From NCBI RefSeq assembly GCF_900110555.1, contig NZ_FOEE01000018.1, positions 23,355 to 87,354 of the forward strand: DNA of 64,000 bases, read 5' to 3'. A model generated the notes under the pieces. It worked only from the letters and a program-made list of their open reading frames with translations. It was not told the DNA's origin and did not search any database. The number at the start of each line of letters is the position of its first letter. Position 1 is the first letter of the stretch. This document shows positions 30,036-39,765 of this stretch, one piece after another. Origin of the DNA: Trujillonella endophytica. GTDB taxonomy: Bacteria > Actinomycetota > Actinomycetes > Mycobacteriales > Geodermatophilaceae. The translations under genes and the position numbers were made by a program.

Positions 30036-30542
30036 TCAGACCAGGTAGGTGTCGGGGTCGCGGCGCGAGACCTGCCCGCCGGGGGCGATGGTCGGCAGGT
30101 CGCGGCGGCGCTGGCCGGGCGCCTCGCGGTGCATCACGTCCGGCAGCTCCTTGAGCGACTCGATCGTCCGCTCCGGCTTCTCGATCTTCTTCATGAAGCG
30201 CCGGCCCAGCAGGGCGGCGATCGCCGCGACGACCAGTAGGAGCACCCACACGATCAGGTAGGAGATCCAGCGCGCGAGGCCCAGCCAGGTGAGGAACTCC
30301 GCGATCGCGATGAAGAGGAAGAAGAACGAGAACCCCGCGACGACGCCCGCGGCGCCGAACGCCCCCGCGCCGATGCCGGCCTTCTTCGCCGACGTGCCGA
30401 CCTCGGCCTTGGCGAGCTCGACCTCGCTGCGGATGAGCGTGGAGACGTCGGCCATCGCGCTCTGCACGAGGGTGCCGATCGAGGGCTCCTCGGCGCCGGT
30501 GGGCCGCGCCCCGGACGGGGTCGTCGATGCGCTGTGGGCCAC
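30036..30542 (-). CDS. Phage-holin superfamily III / DUF1469 membrane protein
   Basis: 168 residues. Soluble N-terminus with SIGTLVQSAMADVSTLIRSEVELAKAEVGTSAKKAG, then two long hydrophobic helices (GAFGAAGVVAGFSFFFLFIAIAEFL and YLIVWVLLLVVAAIAALLG), then a charged tail. This is the actinobacterial holin-superfamily type found next to ephE and acs (compare Rv3669); it is not a phage remnant. Start GTG at 30542 with GAGGAGG upstream. The cell function is unknown. Confidence 0.88.
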   Translation of the reverse strand: MAHSASTTPSGARPTGAEEPSIGTLVQSAMADVSTLIRSEVELAKAEVGTSAKKAGIGAGAFGAAGVVAGFSFFFLFIAIAEFLTWLGLARWISYLIVWVLLLVVAAIAALLGRRFMKKIEKPERTIESLKELPDVMHREAPGQRRRDLPTIAPGGQVSRRDPDTYLV

Positions 30543-30670
30543 GAGTGGCTCCTCCTCGGTCGGGCGGCGGCACGCTGGCCACCGCGGTCTCTCCCCGGTG
30601 ATCGTGCCGGATGTCCGCGCAGCTCGCGCTCGGTGTCCCCCGGTCGAGGTCTCGGCCCCCGGCCTACGGT

Positions 30671-30736
30671 CGAGGCATAGGAGGCTTTCCCCTCGTCTGG
30701 GGCGCTCAAGACGTGGGGATAGCCTCCTATGCCTCG
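30671..30736. terminator. 66-nt near-perfect hairpin after acs
   Basis: Arms 30671-30692 and 30715-30736 pair at 21 of 22 positions (outer part CGAGGCATAGGAGGCT), and an inner CGTCT/AGACG pair extends it to a ~27-bp stem around a 10-nt loop. It starts 16 nt past the acs stop on the minus strand and precedes the holin-like gene. The stem is far longer than an ordinary terminator; it may also be a repeat element. Confidence 0.75.
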
Positions 30737-30751
30737 GTGGCCGAGGCGGCT

Positions 30752-32701
<1,950 letters not shown>

Positions 32702-32801
32702 CGGTTCCTCCTTCTCCCGGCCCACGTGCTCCGGACCACACCGTATGGCCCGGCGGGCTCCGCGGCGACGCTGCCGGCGGGGGACCGGTCAGACTGGGTG
32801 G

Positions 32802-33527
32802 GTGGGGGAGCGCTGGGCGGACGGCGGGCAGGCGGCGGTAGCTGCGCGGGTGCCCGGGGCCGCCGCGCTCGGGCTGGTCGCGCCGCCGGTCGGGACGGTC
32901 GTCCCGGGCCCGGTCCTGGCCGATCCGGGGTGGACGGCGGAGCGGGTCGCCGAGCTCGGCCGCCGCTACCGCAGCGCCGACCGGCGGGTTCTCGCGATCG
33001 TGTGGTGGTACTCGCTGTCCGCCGTCCTCGTGACGCCGCCGCTGGCCGGGCTGGCCACCGGGGTGCCGCTGTCGGCGCGGCTGGCCGACCTGTCGGTGAC
33101 GGTGCTCGCCGGGGGGACGCCGGTGGCCGCGGTGTCGGGGGCGCCGTGGGGCGACGTCGCCGGGGAGCTGCGCGAGTCGCTGGCCGCCGTCGTGGCCGCG
33201 GTCGCGCTGGCGGGGGACGTGCGGCCCGCGCCGCTGTGGGCGATCGCCACCGACTCCATCGCCAACCGGCTGCTGGCGCTGGGGCGGGCGCTGGGGGACG
33301 TCGGCGCCGTCACCGCGCTGGCCGCCCCGGTCGCGGCCGCGATCGGCCCGCCGCTGCCCGCACCGCGCTACGTCGACGTCGGCCCACGGGCGGTGCGCTT
33401 CACCCGGCGCGCCTCGTGCTGCCAGCTGTACCGCCTGCCCGGTGAGGGCCTGTGCACCTCCTGCCCCCGCCGCCCGCCCGCCGAGCGCCAGGTCCTGCTC
33501 CACGACACGGCCGAGCGCATCCCCTGA
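32802..33527 (+). CDS. FhuF-like ferric iron reductase family protein
   Basis: 241 residues from GTG 32802, preceded at 7 nt by CAGACT, a plausible -10 for leaderless expression. The protein body is Ala/Val-rich without clear membrane spans. The C-terminus has RRASCCQLYRLPGEGLCTSCPRR, the CC-x10-C-x2-C cluster that holds the [2Fe-2S] centre in FhuF siderophore-iron reductases. The N-terminal two thirds match the family only weakly, so the role in releasing iron from siderophores is inferred. Confidence 0.78.
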   Translation: MGERWADGGQAAVAARVPGAAALGLVAPPVGTVVPGPVLADPGWTAERVAELGRRYRSADRRVLAIVWWYSLSAVLVTPPLAGLATGVPLSARLADLSVTVLAGGTPVAAVSGAPWGDVAGELRESLAAVVAAVALAGDVRPAPLWAIATDSIANRLLALGRALGDVGAVTALAAPVAAAIGPPLPAPRYVDVGPRAVRFTRRASCCQLYRLPGEGLCTSCPRRPPAERQVLLHDTAERIP

Positions 33528-33544
33528 GCGACTCCGTTCAGGGG
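33521..33544. terminator. Bidirectional hairpin spanning both stop codons
   Basis: CCCCTGA (33521-33527) pairs with TCAGGGG (33538-33544) across a 10-nt loop. The stem contains the TGA of the FhuF-like gene on one side and the TGA of the queA-like gene on the other. Confidence 0.6.
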
Positions 33545-34566
33545 AGGAAGAGCATCGAGTCGCCGTACTCGTGCCACAGGTAGCGCTCGGCGACGGCGGC
33601 CGCGTAGCCGCGGTCGACCAGGTCCGCCCCGGCGACGGCCTCCAGCAGCCGCAGGTGCGAGGCCTCGGGCGCGTGCAGCCCGGTGAGCAGCCCGGTCACC
33701 ACCCGCGCGGGGCGCTCCGGGCCGAGCACGAGGTCGGTCCAGCCGGCCGCCGGGCGGGTGGCGCCGTCCTCGCCGGTGGCCGACTCCAGCGCCCGCGTGA
33801 CGGTCGTGCCGACGGCGACCACCCGTCCGCCGGCCCGCCGCGTGGCCGTGACCAGCCGCGCCGTGACCTCGGGGACGGCGAAGCGCTCCGGCAGCGGCGG
33901 CTCGTGCACCTCCGGGCTGGACACCCCGGCGTGCAGCACCAGGGGGACGACCGGCACGCCGCGGGCCATGAGGCGCACCAGCAGCCGGTCGGTGAACGGG
34001 CGGCCGGCGCTGGCGTTCTCGGCGCTGCCCGGCTCGGTCGCGTACACGTTCTGCGCGTCGGCCAGGGTGACGCGGCCGCGCAAGTAGCCATAGGTGATCG
34101 GCCGGCCGTGCCCGGTCAGCACCGTGCGGACCTCGGCCGGCGGCTCGGGCCGGGCCCGCCACAGCCGCGATCCGCGGCCGGGGTGCGGGTGGCCGGCCAG
34201 CAGCCGCAGGGTGCCGCCGCCGGGCAGGTCCACCGTGCTGCCCGGCTCGACGCCGAGGTCGGGGCCGTCGTTGTCCGGCCGGCGCAGCTCGACGACCCAG
34301 TCGCCGTCGTCGAGGGGCGGGGAGACGTGCAGCGGCACGAGGACGCCGTCCCGCCGCCGGACGTCCAGCCGCGCCGGGAGCGTCGCCGACGTGTTCACCA
34401 CCAGCAGGTCGCCGGGGGAGAGCAGGTCGGGCAGGTCCCGGAAGACGGCAGAGGTCACGCCGCCGGGGCGCACGGTCATCAGCCGGACGCCGTCGCGGGC
34501 GAGGCCCCGGCGCTCCGGGGGCGCCGTCGCCTCGGCGTCCGGGGGGAGCGCGAACCGGGCGGTCAC
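33538..34566 (-). CDS. queA: QueA-like S-adenosylmethionine:tRNA ribosyltransferase-isomerase
   Basis: 342 residues. Family motifs are visible: DLLSPGDLLVVNTSATLPARL near the N-terminus, ITYGYLRGRVTLADAQNVYATEPGSAENASAGRPFT, VVPLVLHAGVSSPEVHEPPLPERF, and the C-terminal HLRLLEAVAGADLVDRGYAAAVAERYLWHEYGDSMLFL. QueA adds a cyclopentyl group to preQ1 in tRNA. No other queuosine gene is in the window, and this sequence is divergent, so the substrate might differ. The GTG overlaps the SDR stop by 4 nt. Confidence 0.85.
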   Translation of the reverse strand: MTARFALPPDAEATAPPERRGLARDGVRLMTVRPGGVTSAVFRDLPDLLSPGDLLVVNTSATLPARLDVRRRDGVLVPLHVSPPLDDGDWVVELRRPDNDGPDLGVEPGSTVDLPGGGTLRLLAGHPHPGRGSRLWRARPEPPAEVRTVLTGHGRPITYGYLRGRVTLADAQNVYATEPGSAENASAGRPFTDRLLVRLMARGVPVVPLVLHAGVSSPEVHEPPLPERFAVPEVTARLVTATRRAGGRVVAVGTTVTRALESATGEDGATRPAAGWTDLVLGPERPARVVTGLLTGLHAPEASHLRLLEAVAGADLVDRGYAAAVAERYLWHEYGDSMLFLP

Positions 34567-35264
34567 GACCGCGCTCCCGCGGGGGTGAGCTCGGCGGCCG
34601 TGTACCGCCCGGAGGGCACCTCGGACTCCAGCAGGCGCAGCAGCGCGGGGACGACGCTCTCCGGCTCGGGGCGGTCGCCGATGTCCTCCCCGGGGAAGGC
34701 GGCCTGGTGCATGGCGGTGCGCATGTCGCCGGGGTCCAGGGCGAACACGCGCAGCGCCGGCTCCTCGGTGGCCAGCACGGCGCTGAGCCGGTCCAGCGCG
34801 GCCTTGCTCGCGCCGTACCCGCCCCACCCGGGATAGGCGGCGACGGCGGCGTCGCTGCTGACGTCCACCACGCGCCCGCCGGCGGCGCGCAGGGCGGGCA
34901 GCACCGCCTGGACCAGAGCCAGCGGGGCGACGGTGTTGACCGCCAGCAGCCGGGTCAGCGCCTCCGGTGCCAGGTCGGCCAGGCGGGGGAGCGGGCTCGG
35001 CCCGAGCTCGCTCGCGTTGTTCACCAGGGCGTCCAGCCGGTCCGGGACGGCGGCGGCGAGGGCGGACCGGTGCGCGGGGTCGGCGACGTCCCCCGGAACG
35101 GCCGTGACGAGGTCGGGGCGGGGCAGGCCGGCGACGGTCGCCGCGAGCCGGCCGGGATCCTGGGCGTCGACGACGAGCCGCCAGCCGCGGGCGTTGAGGG
35201 CGGTGGCCAGCGCGCGGCCGAGACCGCGGGAGGCGCCGGTGACGAGGGCGGTACGGATCTCCAT
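34563..35264 (-). CDS. Short-chain dehydrogenase/reductase
   Basis: 233 residues, a classical SDR: cofactor motif TGASRGLGRAL, NNAS, catalytic Ser in VVDVSSDAA, YGASK (Tyr/Lys). VVDAQDP after beta-2 lacks the Arg pattern of clear NADP enzymes. It is transcribed divergently from soxR with a SoxR box between them. TTGACC (-35) and GACCGT (-10) at 19-bp spacing around the box would start transcription at the ATG, so it is probably a SoxR-controlled leaderless gene. Confidence 0.92.
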   Translation of the reverse strand: MEIRTALVTGASRGLGRALATALNARGWRLVVDAQDPGRLAATVAGLPRPDLVTAVPGDVADPAHRSALAAAVPDRLDALVNNASELGPSPLPRLADLAPEALTRLLAVNTVAPLALVQAVLPALRAAGGRVVDVSSDAAVAAYPGWGGYGASKAALDRLSAVLATEEPALRVFALDPGDMRTAMHQAAFPGEDIGDRPEPESVVPALLRLLESEVPSGRYTAAELTPAGARS

Positions 35265-35280
35265 GGCGAGTACGGTCTTG

Positions 35281-35298
35281 CCTCGAGTGGACTCGAGG
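35281..35298. promoter_or_regulatory. SoxR box
   Basis: CCTCGAGTGGACTCGAGG is a perfect 8-bp inverted repeat with a 2-bp centre and matches the known SoxR operator pattern (CCTCAAGT-NN-ACTTGAGG) with symmetric A/G and T/C changes only. It lies in the 50-nt gap between the divergent SDR and soxR genes and inside a 19-bp promoter spacer toward the SDR gene, as SoxR/MerR activation requires. Confidence 0.88.
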
Positions 35299-35314
35299 TC
35301 AAGAGGATGACGCC

Positions 35315-35842
35315 GTGGATCTGATGACGATCGGCGACGTGGCGGCGCGCTCCGGGGTGGCCGTCTCCGCGCTGCGCTACTACGAGGCCGAGGGGCTGGT
35401 CAGCTGCGAGCGCACCGCGGGCGGCGCCCGGCGCTTCCCGCGCTCGGTGCTGCGCCGGCTGGCCTTCATCCGGGCCGCGCAGAACGTCGGGCTCTCGCTG
35501 CCGGAGATCCGCGCGGCCCTGGCGACCCTGCCGGAGGGGCGCACGCCGACGGCGCGGGACTGGGCCCGGCTGTCGGAGACCTGGCGCGCACGGCTGGACG
35601 AGCAGATCGCGGCCCTGGTGCAGCTGCGCGACGGGCTGTCCGCGTGCATCGGCTGCGGCTGCCTGTCGCTGTCCCGGTGCGCGCTGTCGAACCCGGGCGA
35701 CACCGCGGCCGCGCACGGGCCGGGCGCCCGCTGGCTCTCCCCGGCCCTGCGCCGGGTGCCGCCGACCAGCAACTCCGGCCGGAGCCGGGGTGCGAGCCGG
35801 CCGGCCGGGGTAGGAGCGCCGGGACGGAAGGAGGGCCCATGA
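35315..35842 (+). CDS. soxR: Redox-sensing MerR-family regulator SoxR
   Basis: 175 residues. The MerR winged HTH is [25 protein letters not shown], followed by the dimer helix and the [2Fe-2S] cluster motif [12 protein letters not shown] (C-x2-C-x-C-x5-C), which defines SoxR. The C-terminal ~40 residues are an actinobacterial-type extension. GTG start, with AAGAGGA at 7 nt. Actinobacterial SoxR responds to redox-active compounds and controls a few oxidoreductase genes; here the likely targets are the flanking SDR and the coupled dioxygenase-like gene. Confidence 0.95.
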   Translation: MDLMTIGDVAARSGVAVSALRYYEAEGLVSCERTAGGARRFPRSVLRRLAFIRAAQNVGLSLPEIRAALATLPEGRTPTARDWARLSETWRARLDEQIAALVQLRDGLSACIGCGCLSLSRCALSNPGDTAAAHGPGARWLSPALRRVPPTSNSGRSRGASRPAGVGAPGRKEGP

Positions 35843-36690
35843 CCTCGATGCCCGCCGCGTTCCTCGGCCACGGCAATCCCATGAACGCCCTGGAGAGCAA
35901 CCGGTACACCGAGGCCTGGCGGTCGTTCGGCCGCTCGGTCCCGCGCCCGCGGGCGATCCTGGTCGTGTCCGCGCACTGGTACGTGCACGCGACCGCGGTC
36001 ACCGCGATGGCCCGGCCGCGCACCATCCACGACTTCTTCGGGTTCCCCCCGGCGCTGTTCGAGGTCGACTACCCGGCTCCTGGGCTGCCGTCGCTCCTCG
36101 ACGAGATCGCCGACGTCGTGAAGCCGATGTGGGTGGGGGCCGACCTGGACAGCTGGGGTATCGACCACGGGGCCTGGTCGGTGCTGCGGCATGCCTTCCC
36201 GGCCGCCGACGTCCCCGTGGTCCAGCTGTCGATCAACGCGCTCAAGCCCGCCGACTACCACCTGCAGCTCGGAGCGGCCCTCGCGCCGCTGCGGGCGGAC
36301 GGCGTCCTGGTGATCGGCAGCGGCAACGTGGTGCACAACCTGGGCGGGGTGAGCCGGGCGCTGCCCGACGGCGGGTTCGACTGGGCGCGGCGCTTCGACG
36401 ACGCGGCGCGTGAGCTGATGCTCGGCGACCCCTCGGGTGTCGGCCGGCTCGACGGGCACGGCGACTTCGACCTCGCCGTCCCGACGCCCGACCACTTCCT
36501 GCCACTGCTCTACGTCGCCGGGCTGGCGGCCGCGGCCGGCGAGCCGGCCGACGTGCTGGTCGACGGCTACGCGTACGGCTCGCTGTCGATGACGTCGTAC
36601 ACGGCCGGGGCGAGCGTCCCGTCGACCGGCGGCATCGGCGTCGCCGCCGCGCTGCCCGAGGACCCGCCCGCCGACGGCGCCAACATCTGA
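35839..36690 (+). CDS. DODA-type extradiol dioxygenase family protein
   Basis: 283 residues, the class III extradiol/LigB-like fold of the YgiD group. Metal-site regions include [10 protein letters not shown] (His), [11 protein letters not shown] (His), [16 protein letters not shown], and [16 protein letters not shown] (His). YgiD homologues open 3,4-dihydroxyphenylalanine rings in vitro; the true substrate is unknown. The ATG overlaps the soxR stop by 4 nt and has GGAAGGAGGG upstream, so it is co-expressed with soxR and may act on redox-active catechols (inference). Confidence 0.9.
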   Translation: MTSMPAAFLGHGNPMNALESNRYTEAWRSFGRSVPRPRAILVVSAHWYVHATAVTAMARPRTIHDFFGFPPALFEVDYPAPGLPSLLDEIADVVKPMWVGADLDSWGIDHGAWSVLRHAFPAADVPVVQLSINALKPADYHLQLGAALAPLRADGVLVIGSGNVVHNLGGVSRALPDGGFDWARRFDDAARELMLGDPSGVGRLDGHGDFDLAVPTPDHFLPLLYVAGLAAAAGEPADVLVDGYAYGSLSMTSYTAGASVPSTGGIGVAAALPEDPPADGANI

Positions 36691-36724
36691 CGCCGCCGAC
36701 GGCCGGGCCCGGTACCGCCGACGG

Positions 36725-38356
36725 TCAGGCGGCGGGCGCCGCCCCCCCGCTCACCGGAGTAAAGGTCCCCTGCGGGCCCGCGGGCGCCGGGAGGGTCACC
36801 CCGGGGCCGGGCATGGCGCGGCCCGGGACGCCGTTCACCGACTCCGTGGAGTAGGCGAACGTGAGCATCGCGAAGGCGATCAGATCGCTGTTCACGTCCA
36901 GTGCGTGCAGGTCGAGGTTCTCGATCGTGTCGCAGGCCTCGTGGTAGCACGGGTCGAACTGCTCACCCGAGACGCCGCCCCAGATCGCCTGCTGCTCGTC
37001 GGTCTTGATCTCCTCCGCACCCGTGAACAGGCCACTGGAGGGGATCCCGGCGAGGATGAACGCCTCGTAGTCGCTGCGACCGGAGAACTCGGTGTCGTCG
37101 TAGGGCTCACCGATCAGCGTGTAGTACGACTCGTAGACGTCCTCGATGGCCGTCGAGCCCGCCGGGACGGGCACCGGCGCCTCGAAGGTGGACTCGTCGG
37201 CGTCGTAGACCATGAAGATGTAGTTGGGCGAGCCGACCATGTCGTAGTTCATGTACAGCGCGATCCGGTCCTGCTCGGCCTGCGGGAGGCCCGCCACGTA
37301 GTCGGCCGACCCCAGCAGGCCCTGCTCCTCGCCGGCCCACCACGCGAAGCGCAGCGTGTTCTCCGGGTGCGAGTTCGCCAGCAGCAGCGCGGTCTCCAGC
37401 AGCGCCGCCGAGCCCGAGCCGTTGTCGTTGATCCCGGGGCCCTCGATGACGCTGTCGAGGTGGGCGCCGGCCATGACCACGTTCGCGGTGTTCCGGCCCG
37501 GCAGTTCGGCGATGACGCTGTAGTCGGTCCGGGTCTCGGCGGGGAGCACCTGGACGAAGGCGGTCGAGCCCGGCTGGGCCAGGGCGACCCCGTCGGCGAA
37601 GCTGGCGCCGACCACGGGGATGCCGTGGGTGATGGGGCCGGGGGCGCCGGGGATCGGCTCGTCGACGCTGGTGGCGTCGGCGACGATGAGCGCCTCGCGG
37701 TCGGGGCTGTTGCCCTGGTTGAAGACGATCACGGCCTCGGCGCCGGCCTGCTCGGCGTAGAAAGCCTTGGTGCCGAAGAAGCAGGTGCCGCGCTGGACGA
37801 GGGCGATGTCGGCGGGCCCGCTGAAGTCCAGGCCGGTGAAGTCCGCGGCCTCGCAGCCGCTGGTCGAAGCGCGGTCTCCCGTGAGGTTGATGTCCACCGG
37901 GATGACCTGGCCCTCGACCAGGCCGCTGCCGCTGCCGGTGAAGACGCCGGTCTCGTAGTCGGCCGCCACCGGCGCCGTCTGCCGCAGCGTCGCCGGGAAG
38001 TTGAAGGTGATCTCCACCGGGTCGAGGGTCACCTGGTACCCGGCCTGCTCGAGCAGACCGGCGACGTAGTCGACGCTGGCCTGGTAGCCCGTCGTGCCGG
38101 CGGCCCGCGTGCCCGGGTAGATCGGGTCCACGCTGTTGTCCGCGATCTTCTGGAACTCGGTCAGGTGCTCCAGCACGCCGTCGGCGGTCATGCACTGCAG
38201 GAGCTTGTCGTAGGTGTTGTTGTTGCGGTTGTCGCACCCGTCGGCCGAGGCCGCCGTGGCCGGCACCAGCAGGGCCAGCACCACCCCGCCGATGCCGGCC
38301 GCGGCCACCCGTGGCGCCGTCCTGCTCCTGCCTGCCCCTACCCGTCGAGATCGCAT
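36725..38356 (-). CDS. Secreted M28 family zinc aminopeptidase with PA domain
   Basis: 543 residues. Signal peptide: RSRRVGAGRSRTAPRV then a hydrophobic core ending in ATAASADG. A PA (protease-associated) domain is inserted at about 150-270 (CFFGTKAFYAEQAGAEAVIVFNQG). The M28 zinc site: His and Asp in AGAHLDSVIEGPGINDNGSG, Glu pair in WWAGEEQGLLGS, Asp in NYDMVGS, and His in CYHEACDTIEN. It resembles Streptomyces aminopeptidase S. Cys pairs suggest extracellular disulfides. It stands alone between convergent and minus-strand neighbours. Confidence 0.93.
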   Translation of the reverse strand: MRSRRVGAGRSRTAPRVAAAGIGGVVLALLVPATAASADGCDNRNNNTYDKLLQCMTADGVLEHLTEFQKIADNSVDPIYPGTRAAGTTGYQASVDYVAGLLEQAGYQVTLDPVEITFNFPATLRQTAPVAADYETGVFTGSGSGLVEGQVIPVDINLTGDRASTSGCEAADFTGLDFSGPADIALVQRGTCFFGTKAFYAEQAGAEAVIVFNQGNSPDREALIVADATSVDEPIPGAPGPITHGIPVVGASFADGVALAQPGSTAFVQVLPAETRTDYSVIAELPGRNTANVVMAGAHLDSVIEGPGINDNGSGSAALLETALLLANSHPENTLRFAWWAGEEQGLLGSADYVAGLPQAEQDRIALYMNYDMVGSPNYIFMVYDADESTFEAPVPVPAGSTAIEDVYESYYTLIGEPYDDTEFSGRSDYEAFILAGIPSSGLFTGAEEIKTDEQQAIWGGVSGEQFDPCYHEACDTIENLDLHALDVNSDLIAFAMLTFAYSTESVNGVPGRAMPGPGVTLPAPAGPQGTFTPVSGGAAPAA

Positions 38357-38445
38357 CGTGTTCCCCTCCGTCTCGCTGTCGGTGACGGGGACGATGCCCC
38401 TCGCTCACAGCGGACGTACAGGTCCGTCACGGAACACGCCGCGGG

Positions 38446-38465
38446 GCGGTCGCCGCCGCGACCGC
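38446..38465 (-). terminator. Hairpin after the cobalamin operon
   Basis: GCGGTCGC and GCGACCGC form an 8-bp stem with a 4-nt loop, 47 nt past the cysG stop on the minus strand and before the M28 peptidase gene. It is a plausible operon end. Confidence 0.5.
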
Positions 38466-38511
38466 GACCGGTGTGTGCCGGAACGTGGAGCGACGTCGCG
38501 ATCACCCGCCG

Positions 38512-39765
38512 TCAGGAGGGCGCGCGGACCCCGAGCGAGACGACCTCGCCGACCACCCAGACGGCCGGTGGGCCGATCCCCTCGGCGGCCAGCGTCGCGC
38601 CCAGCCCGGCCAGCGTGGTGCGCACGACCCGCTCGTCCGGGGTGGAGCCGTCGGCGATGACGGCGACCGGGGTGCCGGGCGCGCGGCCGTGCTCGACGAG
38701 GGCGGCCGCGATCTGCGGCGCGGTGTCGACGCCCATCAGGACGACGACGGTGCCGCGCAGTCGGCCGATCGCCGCCCAGTCCACCAGCGAGGCGGGGTGT
38801 CCCGGCGGCAGGTGCCCGGAGACGACGACGAACTCGTGGGTGAGCCCGCGGTGGGTGACCGGGATGCCCGCCAGGGCCGGGACGCCGATCGCCGACGTCA
38901 CCCCCGGCACGACCTCGACCGGCACGCCCGCGGCCACGCAGGCCTCGACCTCCTCCATGCCCCGGCCGAAGACGAACGGGTCGCCGCCCTTGAGCCGGGC
39001 CACCCGCTTGCCGGCGAGCGCGTGCTCGACCAGCAGCGCGTTGATCTCCTCCTGCGCCATCGACCGGCCGCGGGGCAGCTTCGACGCGTCGATCACCTCG
39101 ACGGTCGGCGGCAGCGAGGCCAGCAGCGACTGCGGCGCCAGGTGGTCGGCGACGACGACGTCGGCCTGGGCGACCGCCTGCCGGCCGCGGACGGTGATCA
39201 GCCCGGGGTCGCCCGGTCCGCCGCCGACCAGCACGACCGAGCCGGCCGGGCCGCCCGGGACGGGGCGGGCCACCCGGTCGGCGATCGAGCCGTCGGCCAG
39301 CCCGGCGAGGACGGCGTCGCGCACGCTCACCGCGCGCTGGGGGTCCCCGCCGCCGTGGATGCCGATCACCAGGTCGCCCTGCCGCCCGACGGCGGGGGTC
39401 CAGACGCTCGACGCGGCCCGGTCGTCGGCCCGGGCGCAGAAGATCCGGTTGCGCTCGGCCTCCGCGGCGACCGCGGCGTTGACCTCCCGGTCGTCGGTGG
39501 CGGCCACCGCGTACCAGGCGCCCTCGAGGTCGCCGGAGGAGTACCGGCGGCGGATCCAGGTCAGCGACCCGGGGGCGACGAACGCCTCGAGCGCGGGGGT
39601 GACCTCGGGGCTGACGAGGACGACGTCGGCGCGCGCCTCCAGCAGGCCGGCCACCCGGCGGTGGGCGACCTGGCCGCCGCCGACGACGACGACGCGGCGG
39701 CCGAGCAGCCGCAGGCCGATGGGGTAGACGACCCCGGTGCGGGGATCGACGGGGGTCTCCGGCAT
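38512..39765 (-). CDS. cysG: Siroheme synthase-like: precorrin-2 dehydrogenase + uroporphyrinogen-III methyltransferase
   Basis: 417 residues. N-terminal NAD-binding dehydrogenase (about 10-160; GRRVVVVGGGQVAHRRVAGLLEA), then the SAM-dependent methyltransferase (about 170-415; VVLVGGGPGDPGLITVRG, LKGGDPFVFGRG, VVPGVTSAIGVPALAGIPVTHRG). It makes precorrin-2 from uroporphyrinogen III and can oxidise it toward sirohydrochlorin. It is the last gene of the cobalamin operon. The ATG sits in a TGATG overlap with cobT. The same fused gene (Rv2847c) closes the mycobacterial cobalamin cluster. Confidence 0.95.
   Translation of the reverse strand: MPETPVDPRTGVVYPIGLRLLGRRVVVVGGGQVAHRRVAGLLEARADVVLVSPEVTPALEAFVAPGSLTWIRRRYSSGDLEGAWYAVAATDDREVNAAVAAEAERNRIFCARADDRAASSVWTPAVGRQGDLVIGIHGGGDPQRAVSVRDAVLAGLADGSIADRVARPVPGGPAGSVVLVGGGPGDPGLITVRGRQAVAQADVVVADHLAPQSLLASLPPTVEVIDASKLPRGRSMAQEEINALLVEHALAGKRVARLKGGDPFVFGRGMEEVEACVAAGVPVEVVPGVTSAIGVPALAGIPVTHRGLTHEFVVVSGHLPPGHPASLVDWAAIGRLRGTVVVLMGVDTAPQIAAALVEHGRAPGTPVAVIADGSTPDERVVRTTLAGLGATLAAEGIGPPAVWVVGEVVSLGVRAPS

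Noticed and set aside
30036..30542. Prophage holin
   Set aside because: The holin-superfamily name is a fold label. The gene sits in a conserved housekeeping block with no phage genes around it.
36725..38356. M28 peptidase as the substrate of the exosortase
   Set aside because: Its C-terminus is a Pro/Ala/Gly tail without a transmembrane helix or basic cluster, so it has no sorting signal.
38357..38511. Second cobalamin riboswitch near the 3' end of the cobalamin operon
   Set aside because: No B12 box or aptamer blocks were found on either strand; only a short GC hairpin is present.
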